Shown: positions 10,243 to 22,104 of the stretch, piece after piece
Layout: every line of letters starts with the position of its first letter
How positions within the stretch are numbered: position 1 is the first letter of the stretch
From: Wuchereria bancrofti
Taxonomy: Eukaryota; Nematoda; Chromadorea; Rhabditida; Onchocercidae
Direction: 5' to 3'
Assembly: GCA_005281725.1 (NCBI GenBank)
Contig: SSBO01000002.1
Location: 386,902-450,901 of the forward strand
Length of the DNA: 64,000 nt
Program-made: the position numbers and the translations under genes
Notes under the pieces: model-generated
Database searches by the model: none
The model's input: only the letters and a program-made list of their open reading frames with translations
Told to the model about the DNA's origin: nothing

Positions 10243-11724
10243 ACAATTATTGCTATTTATTGTTTACATATATTTCAATATTTCATTTGTAAGTTTTCAT
10301 TTTTTCATTCTTAAATAATTCATTTCAAATAATATAACGGAACATTTTGGAAAAAGAGAGAAACAATATGAAATTGAAGGAATGTTTAAAATGAATATTT
10401 GCTTGTAAACGTAAATGAAACGTGTAACGTGTAAAAATGTATTTTTTTTTTTCAGCAGATTTGAATTGGCATCTAAATTGGAACGTGTGATAATTTGTGG
10501 TAAATTTAACTTCCTGTGACATTTATGTGTATAAATTGGTACAATTCTATCATTGTATTTTCTTTTTTTGAATGTTGAAAATTAATATGAAATACTCAAA
10601 TTCATTCCTATATTATTAATTTCAAAATTTCTGAAAACAAAATTACTTAATTCAGTAATGGGAAAGAGGGAGAATATTTTAAAAGTTAAATCAAGGAGTG
10701 ATAATGAATCAGTTCACATATACTGTATTATCATTGTTGTAAGCATTGATTGTCATAATAAACATATATGTCTTAAATTGATAAGTTATTCTTATCGGAC
10801 GAAATATTCATTCAACATGGATAGACAATTGTTTTTCTTAGTTATTTACTTTTGATTAATTAATTACCTCTAATTAATTTCATTCATTTGGGAGGAGAAA
10901 TTCAGTAACGATTGTAAATAATAGTTGGAGAATATATGATCAAAACAATGACTGATTAACGTGATTACGTGATTAGAGTGATAATTTTATTACGCATAAA
11001 AAAATAATCTTGACGTTTTGTAAATGTAATAAATGATTGATTGACTGATTGATTGATCGAATGCAAAATTGTATTTCTAATTTTGAAATTAATTTATGAA
11101 AGAAAAGTTATTATACTATACACGTAAAGATTAAACAGATATCACGTACGCAATGTAAGAAATTCTGCATGCTTCCTAGACAAAAAAAAAGAAAAAAAAG
11201 GATTGAGCGAATCATCGTGTAAGAATGACGTCAGTTAACGCTGGTCCGTGTATTCAGATGACGCACGTTGCAACGTGTAAAATGTTCAAAACTACAGCCG
11301 ATCGATCCTAGGATGAGGATTGCATAGTGTCTCATTGGATTGTTAGAAAATGGAACTCATCTGTTTGTGACAGCCTGGTTTAGACCCGGGAAGCTCTAAA
11401 GCTAAAGGGTGGGTAACGGTATTGGTGTGTGTGTGCCGTTGGTACTGTACCGGGTTACTGTGGGTTCAATGGACTACTGTAGACGTTGAATACTGTAGAC
11501 ACAAAATATTCGGTTTTAGTTGAGCAATTTGATAGCATTATGTAGTGATGATGATATTCCGTCAATGGAATTAATTAACTTAATTAATTAATGGAACTAG
11601 ATTCATGTATCTCGTGAAATTGATAACTATAGATAGAGCTTAAACGATTATGCTGCTAATTTGCATAAATTTATTTCGTCAGATTAATTGGCTTACACGA
11701 AAAAGAAGGCTATTTTGTGAGATA
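10243..11724. other. Intergenic region before CCDC134
   Basis: No convincing coding exon. The right half is less AT-rich than its surroundings and carries a CRE-like palindrome and an ACGTG palindrome (listed separately). A TTTCGTCAG at 11674-11682 is a plausible spliced-leader acceptor 42 bases before the CCDC134 start. The short frames here lack splice context and recognisable content. Confidence 0.5.
11226..11277. promoter_or_regulatory. Candidate CRE/ACGT element cluster upstream of CCDC134
   Basis: Perfect CRE palindrome TGACGTCA at 11226-11233, a TGACGCACG half-site at about 11259, overlapping a 14-bp perfect palindrome CACGTTGCAACGTG at 11264-11277 that holds two ACGTG cores in opposite orientation. 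About 450-500 bases upstream of the CCDC134 start codon. bZIP factors of the CREB/ATF/XBP1 group bind such cores; use here is inferred. Confidence 0.4.
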
Positions 11725-14009
11725 ATGTTGAATTTGAATTTACATTGGTGGCCGCTTCTAATACATTTAGTAGTAATTATCAATGGAAAATTGGATGAAA
11801 AACATATGGATAAACACAGTGAACAGCATCTTGTTAATGGTAGTGATTTGAATGACGAAAAGCATAAAGCATACCATGATCACGATGATATATTCGGAGC
11901 GAAAATGTGTAAGACTTTTAATGCTTCCATTAAGCTACATTACTTCTTTTTACTTAAATGTAATTCTTTTTCTTTTACTTTATTATTTTTACTTGGTTGT
12001 TAGATATGATCGGATTCCGCGAATTTGAATTGGTAATGAATTTGAATCTTATATGCGCTAACTTATATGCGCTAAATCCAGTGCTAATTATAAGGATGTC
12101 GTACTTTACCTTTGAAGTTCATCTTTTTCTTTTTTATAGTGGCTTATGTTGTTTAAGCTGAGTGAAAATTTGCATAAAGAAACTAGAAATTATAGATGTT
12201 AGCTGATATATGTTAGCTGAAACATCAAACTAGCCAGTGTAGAAATTGATTAAATTTGTGGGTAATTAGCTTTGTTGGATTTATCGAAAAATGATAGTGC
12301 TGTTAAAATTCATTTAAAAATATTGTTTTTAGATAGAACGCTTTTTTCGGTGAAACGTCGTGAACAATTAAATGCAGTGAAAAGCTTAATGGCTTTGGAT
12401 GAGAAGAAACGGGAGAAACTTCTTCTTGAACTAGTCTTTAACATTATTAAGGTTAACGTTGCTTAAATTTTGAAAAATTTATCATTCTACACATAAATGT
12501 TTCACTTTACTCCGTGTGAGCTGAATTTTGAATGAAACAGAATTGCGTTAGTCAGTCTGTTTCCTTATATTTTACAAGTTTCGTTTGAATTAGATCCTTT
12601 TGCTTAGTTTAAGTTCTGGCGATATGCACAGACTGAAATTGTTGGAATTAGCGACGAAAGTGACGAAGAAATGTTTGTGAGATGAAGTTTGTTTTGTTTA
12701 GTTTTTTTCAATGATTCCAGTACATTCTGTGTTACAAAAGAGTTTTGCTAAGAGTAGATTCTAAGCACTGAATAATTGCCAACCGAAATAACGATTTTTC
12801 ATAAGGTATTTTTTGGTGATTGTTTTGCGAAACTAATTACAAAGCTATGTTGGAGAATTTGCAGTCTTGCGTAATATGGAAAATACGAAACTAACTATAG
12901 GTCATGGGTAATGCAAAAATTGTTATTGAAAAAGCTAACTTCAACCCAAACGACACATTCCCTAGCGAAGAACAAGGCAGTTTGAGGGATGCTATTGGAA
13001 ATATTGTCGAAAATACAGCTTTTTACAGTAATTTGGTACTGTATTTTCCTACAGTACTGCTCGACAGGTAGAAATTCTATTTTGTTTTGCAGATTGTTAT
13101 GCACATTCGATTTGCAAAACTTTGGACGTTTTCAACTTTTAATCTTCCTGTATTTAATATTTTGAAATCCTGATTTTTTAAAATTCACTTTGCTCTTTTA
13201 GTAAGAAAGGAAAAAAGAGTAGCACTAACAATTTGTCTAGCTTCTCCAAATTTTTTAAAGATGATCGGCGTGGCGCACATTAGCCAATATTTTAGATACT
13301 TTTATTGGGAGTGGTACTGACTGAAAGACTTTATCTTGAAGAACTGGTTTTTTGATTACACAGCTGCACTGGATGAAATTTCCTGAATTACTTTATGTTT
13401 TAATTGAAGTGGGTTTTTTTTTTTTTTTTCAATTTTATTTCACTGATTCATTACTAACGTATTTCAGGTATAAAAAGGATATCGACTGGCAAGTGCTCTT
13501 TGCTTGGGCTTATAAATTTACGGTAACGTCACGGTTGCATGATGACGTAGCGGAAAAATTGTTGGATTTAGCTGGACAACAGTTAGAAATCATTCCAAGG
13601 TTATTTAGTTTTACTGTATAGAAAATTTTATTTTTCGGACAAATGAAATAATTTGTGGAAATAATTTGGTTGTTGTGATTGAATAGTTGTTGCTTTACAT
13701 CTTTATTTTAAGACATCTGTTATGCTATAATGAATGTTTAGTGCGACATAACGTATACTGCAGGACAATGGAATAGTTTGCAATAATCATAAAAACTTCG
13801 CCAACAGAAAAGTTGTTCTAAACTTTTTGTTTTGAAATTTTAGGAGAGATGATTTTCATAATCCATATGATAGAGAAGCGATAAAGGAAGAGTTGCAACG
13901 GGAATCAATACGAAAAATGGAAGAGGCACTGAGGAAAAAACAAGAACAAAAGAAGTTGGACCGCAAAAAAAAGAAGAAGAAACCATCATTATCGAGGACT
14001 GAACTATAA
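11725..14009 (+). CDS. CCDC134: CCDC134 homologue, secreted/ER-resident protein
   Basis: Exons 11725-11908, 12333-12451, 12608-12676, 12901-13067, 13468-13599, 13844-14009, all in phase, giving 278 aa. An N-terminal hydrophobic signal peptide (HWWPLLIHLVVIINGK) is followed by a His/Asp-rich spacer. The core then matches CCDC134: MYRTLFSVKRREQLNAVK, followed by GNIVENTAFYSNLVLYFP and a Trp-containing helix around DIDWQVLFAWAYKF. The C-terminal third is a Lys/Glu-rich coiled stretch ending in Arg-Thr-Glu-Leu, a KDEL-like retrieval tail comparable to the QSEL end of the vertebrate protein. CCDC134 is known as a secretory-pathway protein linked to GRP94 maturation and MAPK signalling. The start at 11725 is preferred to 11650 because it places the signal peptide at the N terminus. 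AATAAA at 14094-14099 is a likely polyadenylation signal. Confidence 0.88.
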
Positions 14010-15455
14010 TGCTACTATTATCGTTTTGCTTTGTAAGCCCTTTGTTTGTGGTTCTTTCGAGTTCACTTTTATGTTCTTAAAAATTCTGCAGAAAATAAAC
14101 ATTGGTAGAAATTTTCTATTAAATATAAGTTTAAATTAGGATTCAAATTATTTCCAGAAATGTCGGAAGAGAATGATTACTTTTGGCCCTCGTCTTCATT
14201 ATTACACAACTGAGGCGCTTAAATTTGGATTTTTAAAACCAGAATGGATAAGGAGTTAGTTTTCTTTTAAATAAGAGGATTAGTGGAATATTTAAATCTG
14301 TGCAAGCTTGTTTGTTTATTCATTGTTGTTTATTCGGGTTATCTAAGCTTCGAGTATTGATTTAATTGGAAATTAGGGAATATAATGCAATATGAATATC
14401 TTGAATTCTGGAACGAAACTAGGGTTAAAGTTTCGTTTTAATATTTTCTTAATACTGCTGTCCATAGATTTATATGTTAATAAGTAGTGCAGTTATATTT
14501 ATCGGGTTTTAATAACTGAAGTTAGTTGTCCATAATTTTTCAAAACTAATCTGTAACTATTCATAAAGTACTGTTCCTTCCTGTTCCTGATCAATTATTT
14601 CTTCTTTTTTTTTTAATTCTAAAGTGAAGATAAAATGAGCGGAATGGGATGCATATGATGAAAATCTACTCTTTAATTGTCAGTTCATTGAGAATCCTTA
14701 CTCTTTCAGCATTAAAATTGCTGATATTCATTGTTTTTCATAAGAGCTTTTTAACATTGTTATGAATATAATCCTTTGAATTTTGCTCATTCATTATTTT
14801 GTGATTATGTTTTGTTCATTTCTTATTTTTCTTTTTCTGTTATTTATAGGTGATTTTTTTTTTTTTGTGATTATTATATGCAGTTGGTAACATTTCCATT
14901 TTTGTTATACAAATTGCTTCAAGATACAGTAGAAGAGAAGGAAGAAAAGAGGATGTGGGGTAAAAAAGTTATGCAGGAATGTTGAGTTTACAGTGTTGAA
15001 GATAGTGATCTTGGATTTCTCAACAAATGTTGTAAAGGATAAGTGTAAGATAAGTTTAAATAAAAGAAATATATAGAACAAGAGGAATAAAGTTTAGAAT
15101 ATGTTATTATATCGTTCCAAAAACAAACCATTTATTTTAAATTAGAATGTAAGTGTTTAAATCATTCGAATTTTTCTATTGGTATTGCATGCGTATATTT
15201 TATTTTATTACATCATGACACTTAATTTTTCTATTGTTATATTGTATTAATTTTTGTTTCAAAATACTGTTAATAAGAAGTGGATTTTGTCGTTTTACTG
15301 GTACTATTACCGAATGAATTCCTATTCATTACTGATGGTTTCAAGGAAAATAAGGAATTTTCATATCCTTAAAGCTTCATTTGAATGTGTATTGTAGATG
15401 AAGCGCATTTTCAGATGAATTAAATGTGCTTCCATTTATATTGCTTTATTCAATA
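14010..15455. other. Intergenic region between CCDC134 and ZFAND2
   Basis: Contains the CCDC134 polyadenylation signal (AATAAA, 14094-14099) and otherwise AT-rich sequence with no frame of coding character. A short ATG frame at 14160 following TTCCAG closes within 20 codons and was not accepted. Confidence 0.5.
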
Positions 15456-17698
15456 ATGGCAGAATTTCCAGAACTAGGCAAAAATTGTTCGCTAGAAGCT
15501 TGTAAAAAACTTGGTTAGTTAATTACCATTGTTTTTCATTTTAAGTGATGATAATTGTTATTCTGTAGTTTTGGCTTAAAAGGTTTTTAGAAGGAAATTA
15601 CATTTCCCTAGTAATAGCACAATTCTAATTTGATATATTTGAGTCACTGATGAATTCAATTTTTTCAGACTTCACACCTTTCTTTTGCAACATTTGCGAA
15701 AAATATTTCTGGTGCGTTTTTTTTTCTCTCTCTCTAAGTTTTTATAAGATTTTTGGTTTTGGTAATGTACCATTTATTTAAGGATAATTGTCAAAGAATT
15801 AAGGATGCACTAGCGTTCTTGTTAAAAGATTTTTGAAAACGAAATTCGATTGAAATATATGATTATTCATTTAGCGATGAACATCGGTTCAATCATGGAT
15901 GCCAGTTTAAAAATTTGGATGTTGAACAATTAGCAGCAACTAGTTGTGACGGTAGTAAGCCATTAAAGTCTTTTTTATGTTCAATGAATGGCTGTTTCAC
16001 GTGTGAAATCATCAGAATTGATTGTCAGCGTTGTGGATTGAACTTTTGTCTGAAGTAAGCATCAGAAGATCAGGTTTAAAATTTCTCTTTAAAGACAATA
16101 ATGATGAATACAGTTGTTTGGACCTATTAAACTAATTTATAAGTTTGTTTGCGAAACTATACTTATTCTTCAAATAACTATTTTCTTTCTATTATTAATG
16201 TATTTCGATTTTTTTTTTTTTTTTCATATTTCTGTGGAAATCTTTTCATTAAAATGATACAGGCATCGTTATCCAGAAGAACATCAATGCGATACTCAAA
16301 CTGTTAAGAATGAACAAATTAACGATGGTTATCAGGAAGAATTGAAAAAAAAGATGTCAATGATTATTGCTGCTGATAGAATGGACATTGCTGGAGCAAA
16401 TATCATCTCTTCACTGCCGCAGAAGGAGAAATTGGTTTATTTTTGTTTTCAATTAATACTTGCAATAATATATTTTTTTTAATATTTGTAAATACTACAA
16501 CTTTACTGAAAGTTATGAATGTTTTAGGAAAAACAAACCAAAGTCTTTTATAGACATATATGCTTATTACTTCTTCCCTAAAAAAAAATTGTTCTATATA
16601 ATTTTTAAAAGAAGAAATGTTATGATGGAGCATCTAATGTCGTTATATTCATAATTAAAATTAAGGAGAATTCATGTTGAGAGTTTGAAGTTGTTCCTTT
16701 TTGAAATTTATCGTTTTAGATGGATGAAACAGTGCAAAGAAGAGCTGATCGAATAGCAGTAATGCGTCTTAAATCAAATATTCGAAATCTTAGTGTAAAC
16801 TTTTATGAATGAATGTTGTAATTTTTCTTCGAAGTATGTATGTAACTTTTGTCTTCATATTTTATTTATTCTTAACAAATCATTGATTAATTTCGTACCG
16901 TTAGATTATGTTTAGAACTTTCATGATGACAAATACGTTTTTATTGCGAAAGTAACGTTATTCATTATGAATTTTAATGAGAAGGCTCATTATATCATAA
17001 TTATTTTAATTAGTTACAGATCAAGTTTTTGTTACAGATTCCACCTGCTGAGCAAATGTTTTTATTCGTTGTGGAAAATCAAAAGCGTGAACCAGTTATG
17101 GTTTCCAAGGTATGTTTTATATAGAACTTTTTGATATTCTAAGTGTTATGCTAAAGTCGTTTTTTAATTTTGTTTAATTAAGGAATCTGAATTTCTCAGA
17201 AATTCATATTTAATAACATTTTTGTTCGGATTTTTATCATAATGTTTCTCTAGACGTTGTTTTATAGCGCTGGACAATAGGACGTTGTCTTGATCAAATT
17301 ACTAGGCAGCTTTCGATCTCGAATAACAATGCATCCTTTGGGACTAAAGTATCATTTTCGAGAATTTAAGCAAAATTTCTTGGAATTAAATGTAGAAATA
17401 CATGTGTAAGTTAAAACTAAATACTAGTTCATTCCGTTGAACTCAAACGTAACTTAAAAGAAAAGAAATAATTTTGTGTAATGTTCATATAATTAATAAT
17501 AAATTGAAACTTAAAAGGAAAAAAATTATTTCATGTAATGTTTATATGATTAATAATAAATGAATCGCTTCATCTACTGTATTTTAGATACTACGATTGT
17601 ATTGTGAAACGGATCAGTTGAATCCTTTGCCGATGGATGGTAATGTCGAGAAATATTTGGAAGATTTTTCTAACGTTTTCTTCAAAAGAGATGAGTGA
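15456..17698 (+). CDS. ZFAND2: AN1-type zinc-finger protein, ZFAND2/AIRAP family
   Basis: Exons 15456-15513, 15669-15711, 15875-16054, 16263-16434, 16720-16794, 17038-17109, 17268-17348, 17588-17698; 263 aa, all phases agree. The N terminus MAEFPELGKNCSLEACKKLD is diagnostic for ZFAND2A/B and C. elegans AIP-1. Two AN1 fingers follow: Cys residues from NCSLEAC to FCNICEKYFCDEHRFNHGC, then FLCSMNGCFTCEI..DCQRCGLNFCLKHRYPEEHQC. The family associates with the proteasome and p97 and protects against arsenite and misfolded protein. The C-terminal half (VQRRADRIAVMRLK onward) is less conserved. I saw no clear C-terminal CaaX box, so it resembles the A form more than the prenylated B form. AATAAA at 17957-17962 may be its polyadenylation signal. 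Confidence 0.9.
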
Positions 17699-18471
17699 AA
17701 GTTGTATAGTATTTAAGTAAAACTATTTCGTAAGTGGACTTGGCTTATTGTCGTCAAACAAAAAAGATTGCTTTGAAAAATTGTTCAAATCTACAGCATA
17801 TCTCTGTCATAGATGTTTAATGAACGGTCTGATAGCATTTTATCAATCAATAGGTGATTATATAAAAGTTTAGTTATTTTGTATGAATAATATAAATGCG
17901 GGTCAATATGAAATGCTATTGTGTTTGTTAAAAGATGATAAAAATGATTATGCCGCAATAAAATGGATGAATCCATTATTCACATATTTCTGTGGGCTCT
18001 TTCGTATCAACGTTATTTATAAATGATATTTTGAATTTTTAGAACATTTTGTTAAAATATAGATAAATGTAAAAAGGAAGGGTTTTGGTATTTTAATAAA
18101 ATTAGTAGGTTTGATTGAAATTGTCTTGAGTATTAGCAACCATATTTGATTGTATATGTATGCATATGTAAATGAGGTTTATCAGGTCACGTGTGATCTG
18201 ATGTTGTATAAGACGTAAGTAATGCATGGTGTTATACTTGAATGTTACTGGTGTAGTTGATGATTTATAAAATAATGTCATGAGTGCATTCTATGGTAAA
18301 AGTTTACTTCATCATTCTAGTAATAAAGAAATTAGATTTAGTATTTTAAATTATAATAGTCTGTTTAGAGACTGATGGAGTTAATCTTTAAGTAATGTCA
18401 CGGATTCTTGCATTTCTGGTTTGATCCAGAAGTTAAACTTTGAGCTAATTTGAAATCTATTCATTTACAGG
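17699..18471. other. Intergenic region, with an acceptor directly at the RNase H start
   Basis: 3' flank of ZFAND2 with AATAAA at 17957-17962. The stretch ends with CATTTACAG (AG at 18469-18470), a strong acceptor one base before the RNase H start codon at 18472, as expected for spliced-leader addition. No further gene seen. Confidence 0.5.
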
Positions 18472-19993
18472 ATGGCACCACTAATTAAACTATCTAGATG
18501 CTTTTATTCTTATAATGCTATTTCATCGGTTGCAATATCAGCTAGGCGATTCTCCTCAGCGCCAGATTTCGATGCATTAGCTCAAAAAATTCAGCAATGG
18601 AAGGAAAAGTCAACCTTTGACAATAGCGATAATGATGATGAAATCTCATCTGCTGATAAAATAATTGAGAAAAGGGCATGGATGAGGTGAAGTTTATTAA
18701 CAGTGTAAATTATACGAAGCTTATTAATAATCTAAATGCAGTTGTGATATCATTCGTCTCTTTTGTTTAAGTTGTATATTTGTTGAGTTATCAATTAGTT
18801 CAAATTTTTGAGTTATATTTTAGTTTAAAATAGTTTAAAACATAGCAATTCAAATCTTTAATTCTCAGTGTTACTATATTTGCAAGAGTTAAGTTTCTTA
18901 CTGTTTTTGATGAGAATTATTCTAATTTGCAGTGCTCCATTGGTGTATTGCGATGGTTCATTTGATTGGACATTGAGGAAAGGCGGTATTGGCATATTTT
19001 GGAGTCCAAACGATGAACGTAATGCCCATCTTTCACTTACAGGATCGAAACTGACTAATATTCGAGCTGAAATACAAGCAGTTAGCTTGGCTGCTTTACA
19101 GGTTAGTGCATCATTAGTTTTTTTTTTTCTGATATTTTGTCATAGTTTAATTGAGTTTCTTGTCTCATTTTTATAGCAGTGTAGTTTCTTTGTTATCTGT
19201 ATATTTGATTTCTCCATTGTTTTTTCACTTTTCACATATGGCAGTAATGGAGTTATAACAAAGTAATTTTGCATGTGTTGCTTTATTTTTATTGTTAAAA
19301 TAGCTATAAGAATTATGAAATTATTTGATTGTTGAGAAATTACTGTTTTTTTAGGCTTGTTCTCTAGATTTTGATCGAGTCATTATCAAAACAGATTCGC
19401 AGTTTGTGGTGAAAGTGATTAATTCATGGTTATCCAGATGGCGTTCCAATGAATGGAAGAAAGCAGATGGAAAACAGATCGAAAATATGGATGATATCCA
19501 GAAACTTAGTCGTTATACTGACATGATAAAAGTATGCTCAAATTTATCTGTCCATTATTTCACTTCTCAAGAACAGATTTCTTACCTAAATGATTTTTCC
19601 TTTTTTTTGGGCGATTATGTGATACAATAAAGATAGAAATTAAAAAAGCAGTGCTTGAACTCCAGTAGTAAAATGGTTTCGTTTTTGCCATTTTTTTTTT
19701 TTTCACCTTTCTGTTCTACTACTGTAATTTGATTTAATTTTCTAAGTTTCTATATTTTTGCAAATCGTCGTTAATCTTTCTAGATGCGTGTGGAGCATAC
19801 GTATGGACATCAAAAATACGATGAAAGGAAAGAATTGGAGGAGAGCTGGGATGCAATGTCATGTGATGAAAGAGATCGTTGTGGAAATTTTCATAGTGAT
19901 CGGTTATCGAGATTAGCTGTTGATCAACCAATGATGACGGATGAACAGTTTGAGGAACTATGTAAAGCTAAACTTGACAAACATTGCAGTTGA
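18472..19993 (+). CDS. rnh-1: RNase H1-type ribonuclease with a mitochondrial-looking leader
   Basis: Exons 18472-18686, 18933-19101, 19355-19531, 19784-19993; 256 aa, in phase. The first 35 residues are rich in Ser, Arg and Ala with no acidic residue, like a mitochondrial presequence. The RNase H fold begins at about residue 74. The DEDD metal-binding set is present: Asp79 (YCDGSF), Glu118 (NIRAEIQA), Asp142 (KTDSQFVV) and Asp226 (SDRLSRLA), with His196 (YGHQ) as the flexible-loop histidine. The usual Trp and basic segment (WLSRWRSNEWKKADGK) is also seen. No N-terminal hybrid-binding domain is visible. The His196-Asp226 loop is about 20 residues longer than in typical RNase H1. It should cleave RNA in RNA-DNA hybrids, perhaps in mitochondrial DNA replication. 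AATAAA at 20171-20176 is a likely polyadenylation signal. Confidence 0.88.
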
Positions 19994-21208
19994 TTTTTTC
20001 TTTTTGCATTGATAAATTTGTTCGCGAAATTAACTTATGTACTTGCATTTTAATTTCTAAAAGGAAAGGGACTTGATTTTTTTATCCTGAAAAGCTGAGA
20101 AACAGATTATCTTCCCCTATGTCTAATTTCATAGTCGTTAACGATACCATTGAAGGCTATGAAAGGTGAAAATAAAAGATCAAAAAGCAGGTGAAATGCT
20201 ATTCCCAGATCTGGAAATCTTACTAAAAATTGACATTCTTTGTCCACGACACCTCTTTTCCACTTTTTTTTTGTTGTTTTTCATCCAGTCGTTTTATATG
20301 GTAAAAATAGATTTATAAATATGTGGCAAAAAAAAAAATTTTCTGAAATAAAGAACGATAATATTTTGCTATTGTTACAAGTATGTTAAATCATGTTACC
20401 AGATGATCAGATGCCTCTTTTAATGCAGAATGTACTATCCAGTCGGGCTTTCTTGAAACAATAACTATTTGCATAACATTATTCGCTATCCGTTTTTCTC
20501 AACAGTGATATGGCTGTTAGCTAGACAAGACAAGAATCAACCTATGAAGCCGATAAGAAGGAAAGATTTCAAGCTTTCTGTTTCACATTTTCGGATCTTT
20601 ATAGAAGATAGATACTTTTAGCATTTTTGATACCTGCTACTCACATTGCTCTATTCCTTTTAATCAAAGTATCATTATTAGGATGTCGAAAGACCACAAC
20701 ATACTGATTATTTTCTTGAATGGAAATTTGACAATTTGTTGTGATTGTTCATAGTTTGATCTTACAGTTTAAAATGACATTTTGACACGACAAACTTTTT
20801 GTTTGTTCGATGGATGCAATTTCTCTAAGCATCTGTTGCTGAAAGCTCTTAAATGGAAAATATGTTATTATGCCCAAGTTTCTAACGTGTTAAATCTTTA
20901 CGTAGTAACGAGTACACGAGTTATGTTATACCATTACTACCACATATCAGACATCTAATGCAAACTATAAACAGAAGCATTATGTTTTATTACAAATTGC
21001 AAGATAATAATTCATTACATAAACAAAGAATGACAATGGCAGGGAATGATATTCTAAATTTCTGCGTAAAAACTAAGTTATATATATTGTTCATCTCGAA
21101 ACATTATGCATAAAATGTAAGCTCAAACATTCACGTAAAGTTGCATTACTGTGCCATAAAATGTAACTGCAAAAATAATTGAACTGAGAGAGAGAGAGAG
21201 GATATAAT
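19994..21208. other. Convergent 3' flanks of RNase H and GTF2H5
   Basis: No gene found. AATAAA at 20171-20176 serves the plus-strand RNase H gene. TTTATT at 20986-20991 is AATAAA on the minus strand and could end GTF2H5 about 220 bases after its stop. A GA dinucleotide run lies at 21187-21200. Confidence 0.5.
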
Positions 21209-21424
21209 TTACTTGTCAGTAAGATCAGGTGAGAGTGATTCCATCATTTGATCAAGTTTCTGTTCAAGAATTGGTACAATCTCTTTGTCGATTAAAATAT
21301 GCGTTTCGTCCAGCTCTTTCACCACAAACTTTGATCCTAACGTACGTGACTCATCGAGATATACTAGCAATTGACGCATTGCTGGATCACAACGTACCAA
21401 TACACCTTTCTTCACATTCACCAT
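21209..21424 (-). CDS. GTF2H5: TFIIH subunit 5 (GTF2H5/TTDA/Tfb5 homologue)
   Basis: A single exon encoding 71 aa, the same length as human TTDA. It starts MVNVKKGVLVRCDPAMRQLL and continues with YLDE, a conserved VKELDETHILI strand and a C-terminal helix, all in the family order. The subunit stabilises TFIIH through the p52/XPB module and is needed for nucleotide excision repair and basal transcription. An AG acceptor 23 bases upstream of the ATG (GTTTGCAG on the minus strand, over 21448-21455) suggests spliced-leader addition or a 5'-UTR intron. It is the only minus-strand gene recognised in the window. A plus-strand frame over the same bases is a shadow. Confidence 0.95.
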   Translation of the reverse strand: MVNVKKGVLVRCDPAMRQLLVYLDESRTLGSKFVVKELDETHILIDKEIVPILEQKLDQMMESLSPDLTDK

Positions 21425-21769
21425 TCTTCTCTCTTAAATCGTACTCTCTGCAAACTTTTGATAATTTGAATTTTCAAAAAAGAAAAAATCTTTTGAATTA
21501 TTAAGAATAATTTCGTTTAAAAAAAAAAGAAAGAATAAATAAAATAAAATCACCCAATATTAAATATTAGAGCTAACAATATCTAACTGAATCGGAAAGG
21601 GATTTAATCCGGCCAGCATCAGGTTAGCAGGAAATGAAACTGAATTTATAAAAGATATGGAAGATTTCTTTTTGCGCTATTTTGTTACACGGTGGTAAGG
21701 TAAATATTAGGCGTAGGGAAGAATATTTATGAATAAAATTAATGTAGAAAACTGGATTTGAGTTTTTTT

Positions 21770-21970
21770 ATGGATTATTTATGATAAATTTGTAACACTT
21801 ATTTATCATAAAATTTGGATTATATGATTATTTGTGATAAGATTTGGATTATTTGCGATAAATTCCTAACATTTATGATAAGATTTGGATTATATGATTA
21901 TTTATGATAAAATTTACATTATATGATTATTTGTGATAAAATTTGGATTATTTGTGATAAATTTGTTACT
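21770..21970. repeat. Degenerate TGATAAATTTGGATTAT repeat
   Basis: Words such as TTTGTGATAA, AATTTGGATTAT and ATATGATTATTTATGATAA recur about six times with a loose 30-45 bp period. The TGATAA (GATA-type) core recurs on the plus strand. Between GTF2H5 and the peptidase gene. Confidence 0.65.
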
Positions 21971-22081
21971 AAGATATTTTATATACTGGAGAAAAAGAAG
22001 AAAGGAAAAAAAAATTAATTGTATCTTTCTATGGTTCTATCCTTTCTCTGAAAAAAAATGATATATTTGTGATCATCCAAA

Positions 22082-22104
22082 TATGGGTGATATGATCACC
22101 CATA
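22082..22104. other. Perfect 10-bp inverted repeat with a 3-base loop
   Basis: TATGGGTGAT, then ATG, then ATCACCCATA. The arms are fully complementary. No gene context beyond the GTF2H5-peptidase intergenic region; a weak hairpin or a dimeric binding site are both possible. Confidence 0.8.

Noticed and set aside
11430..11475. tRNA-like GGGTTCAATGG segment near 11460
   Set aside because: No matching A box, acceptor stem or anticodon arm could be drawn around it.
12002..12038. Possible CCDC134 exon starting ATATGATCGG after TTAG
   Set aside because: It would give MYMIGFREFEL and then leave the conserved core unreachable in a sensible order. Skipping it gives MYRTLFSVKRREQL, which matches CCDC134 exactly at the junction.
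21229..21504. Plus-strand frame of 91 codons
   Set aside because: It lies directly opposite GTF2H5 and is its shadow.
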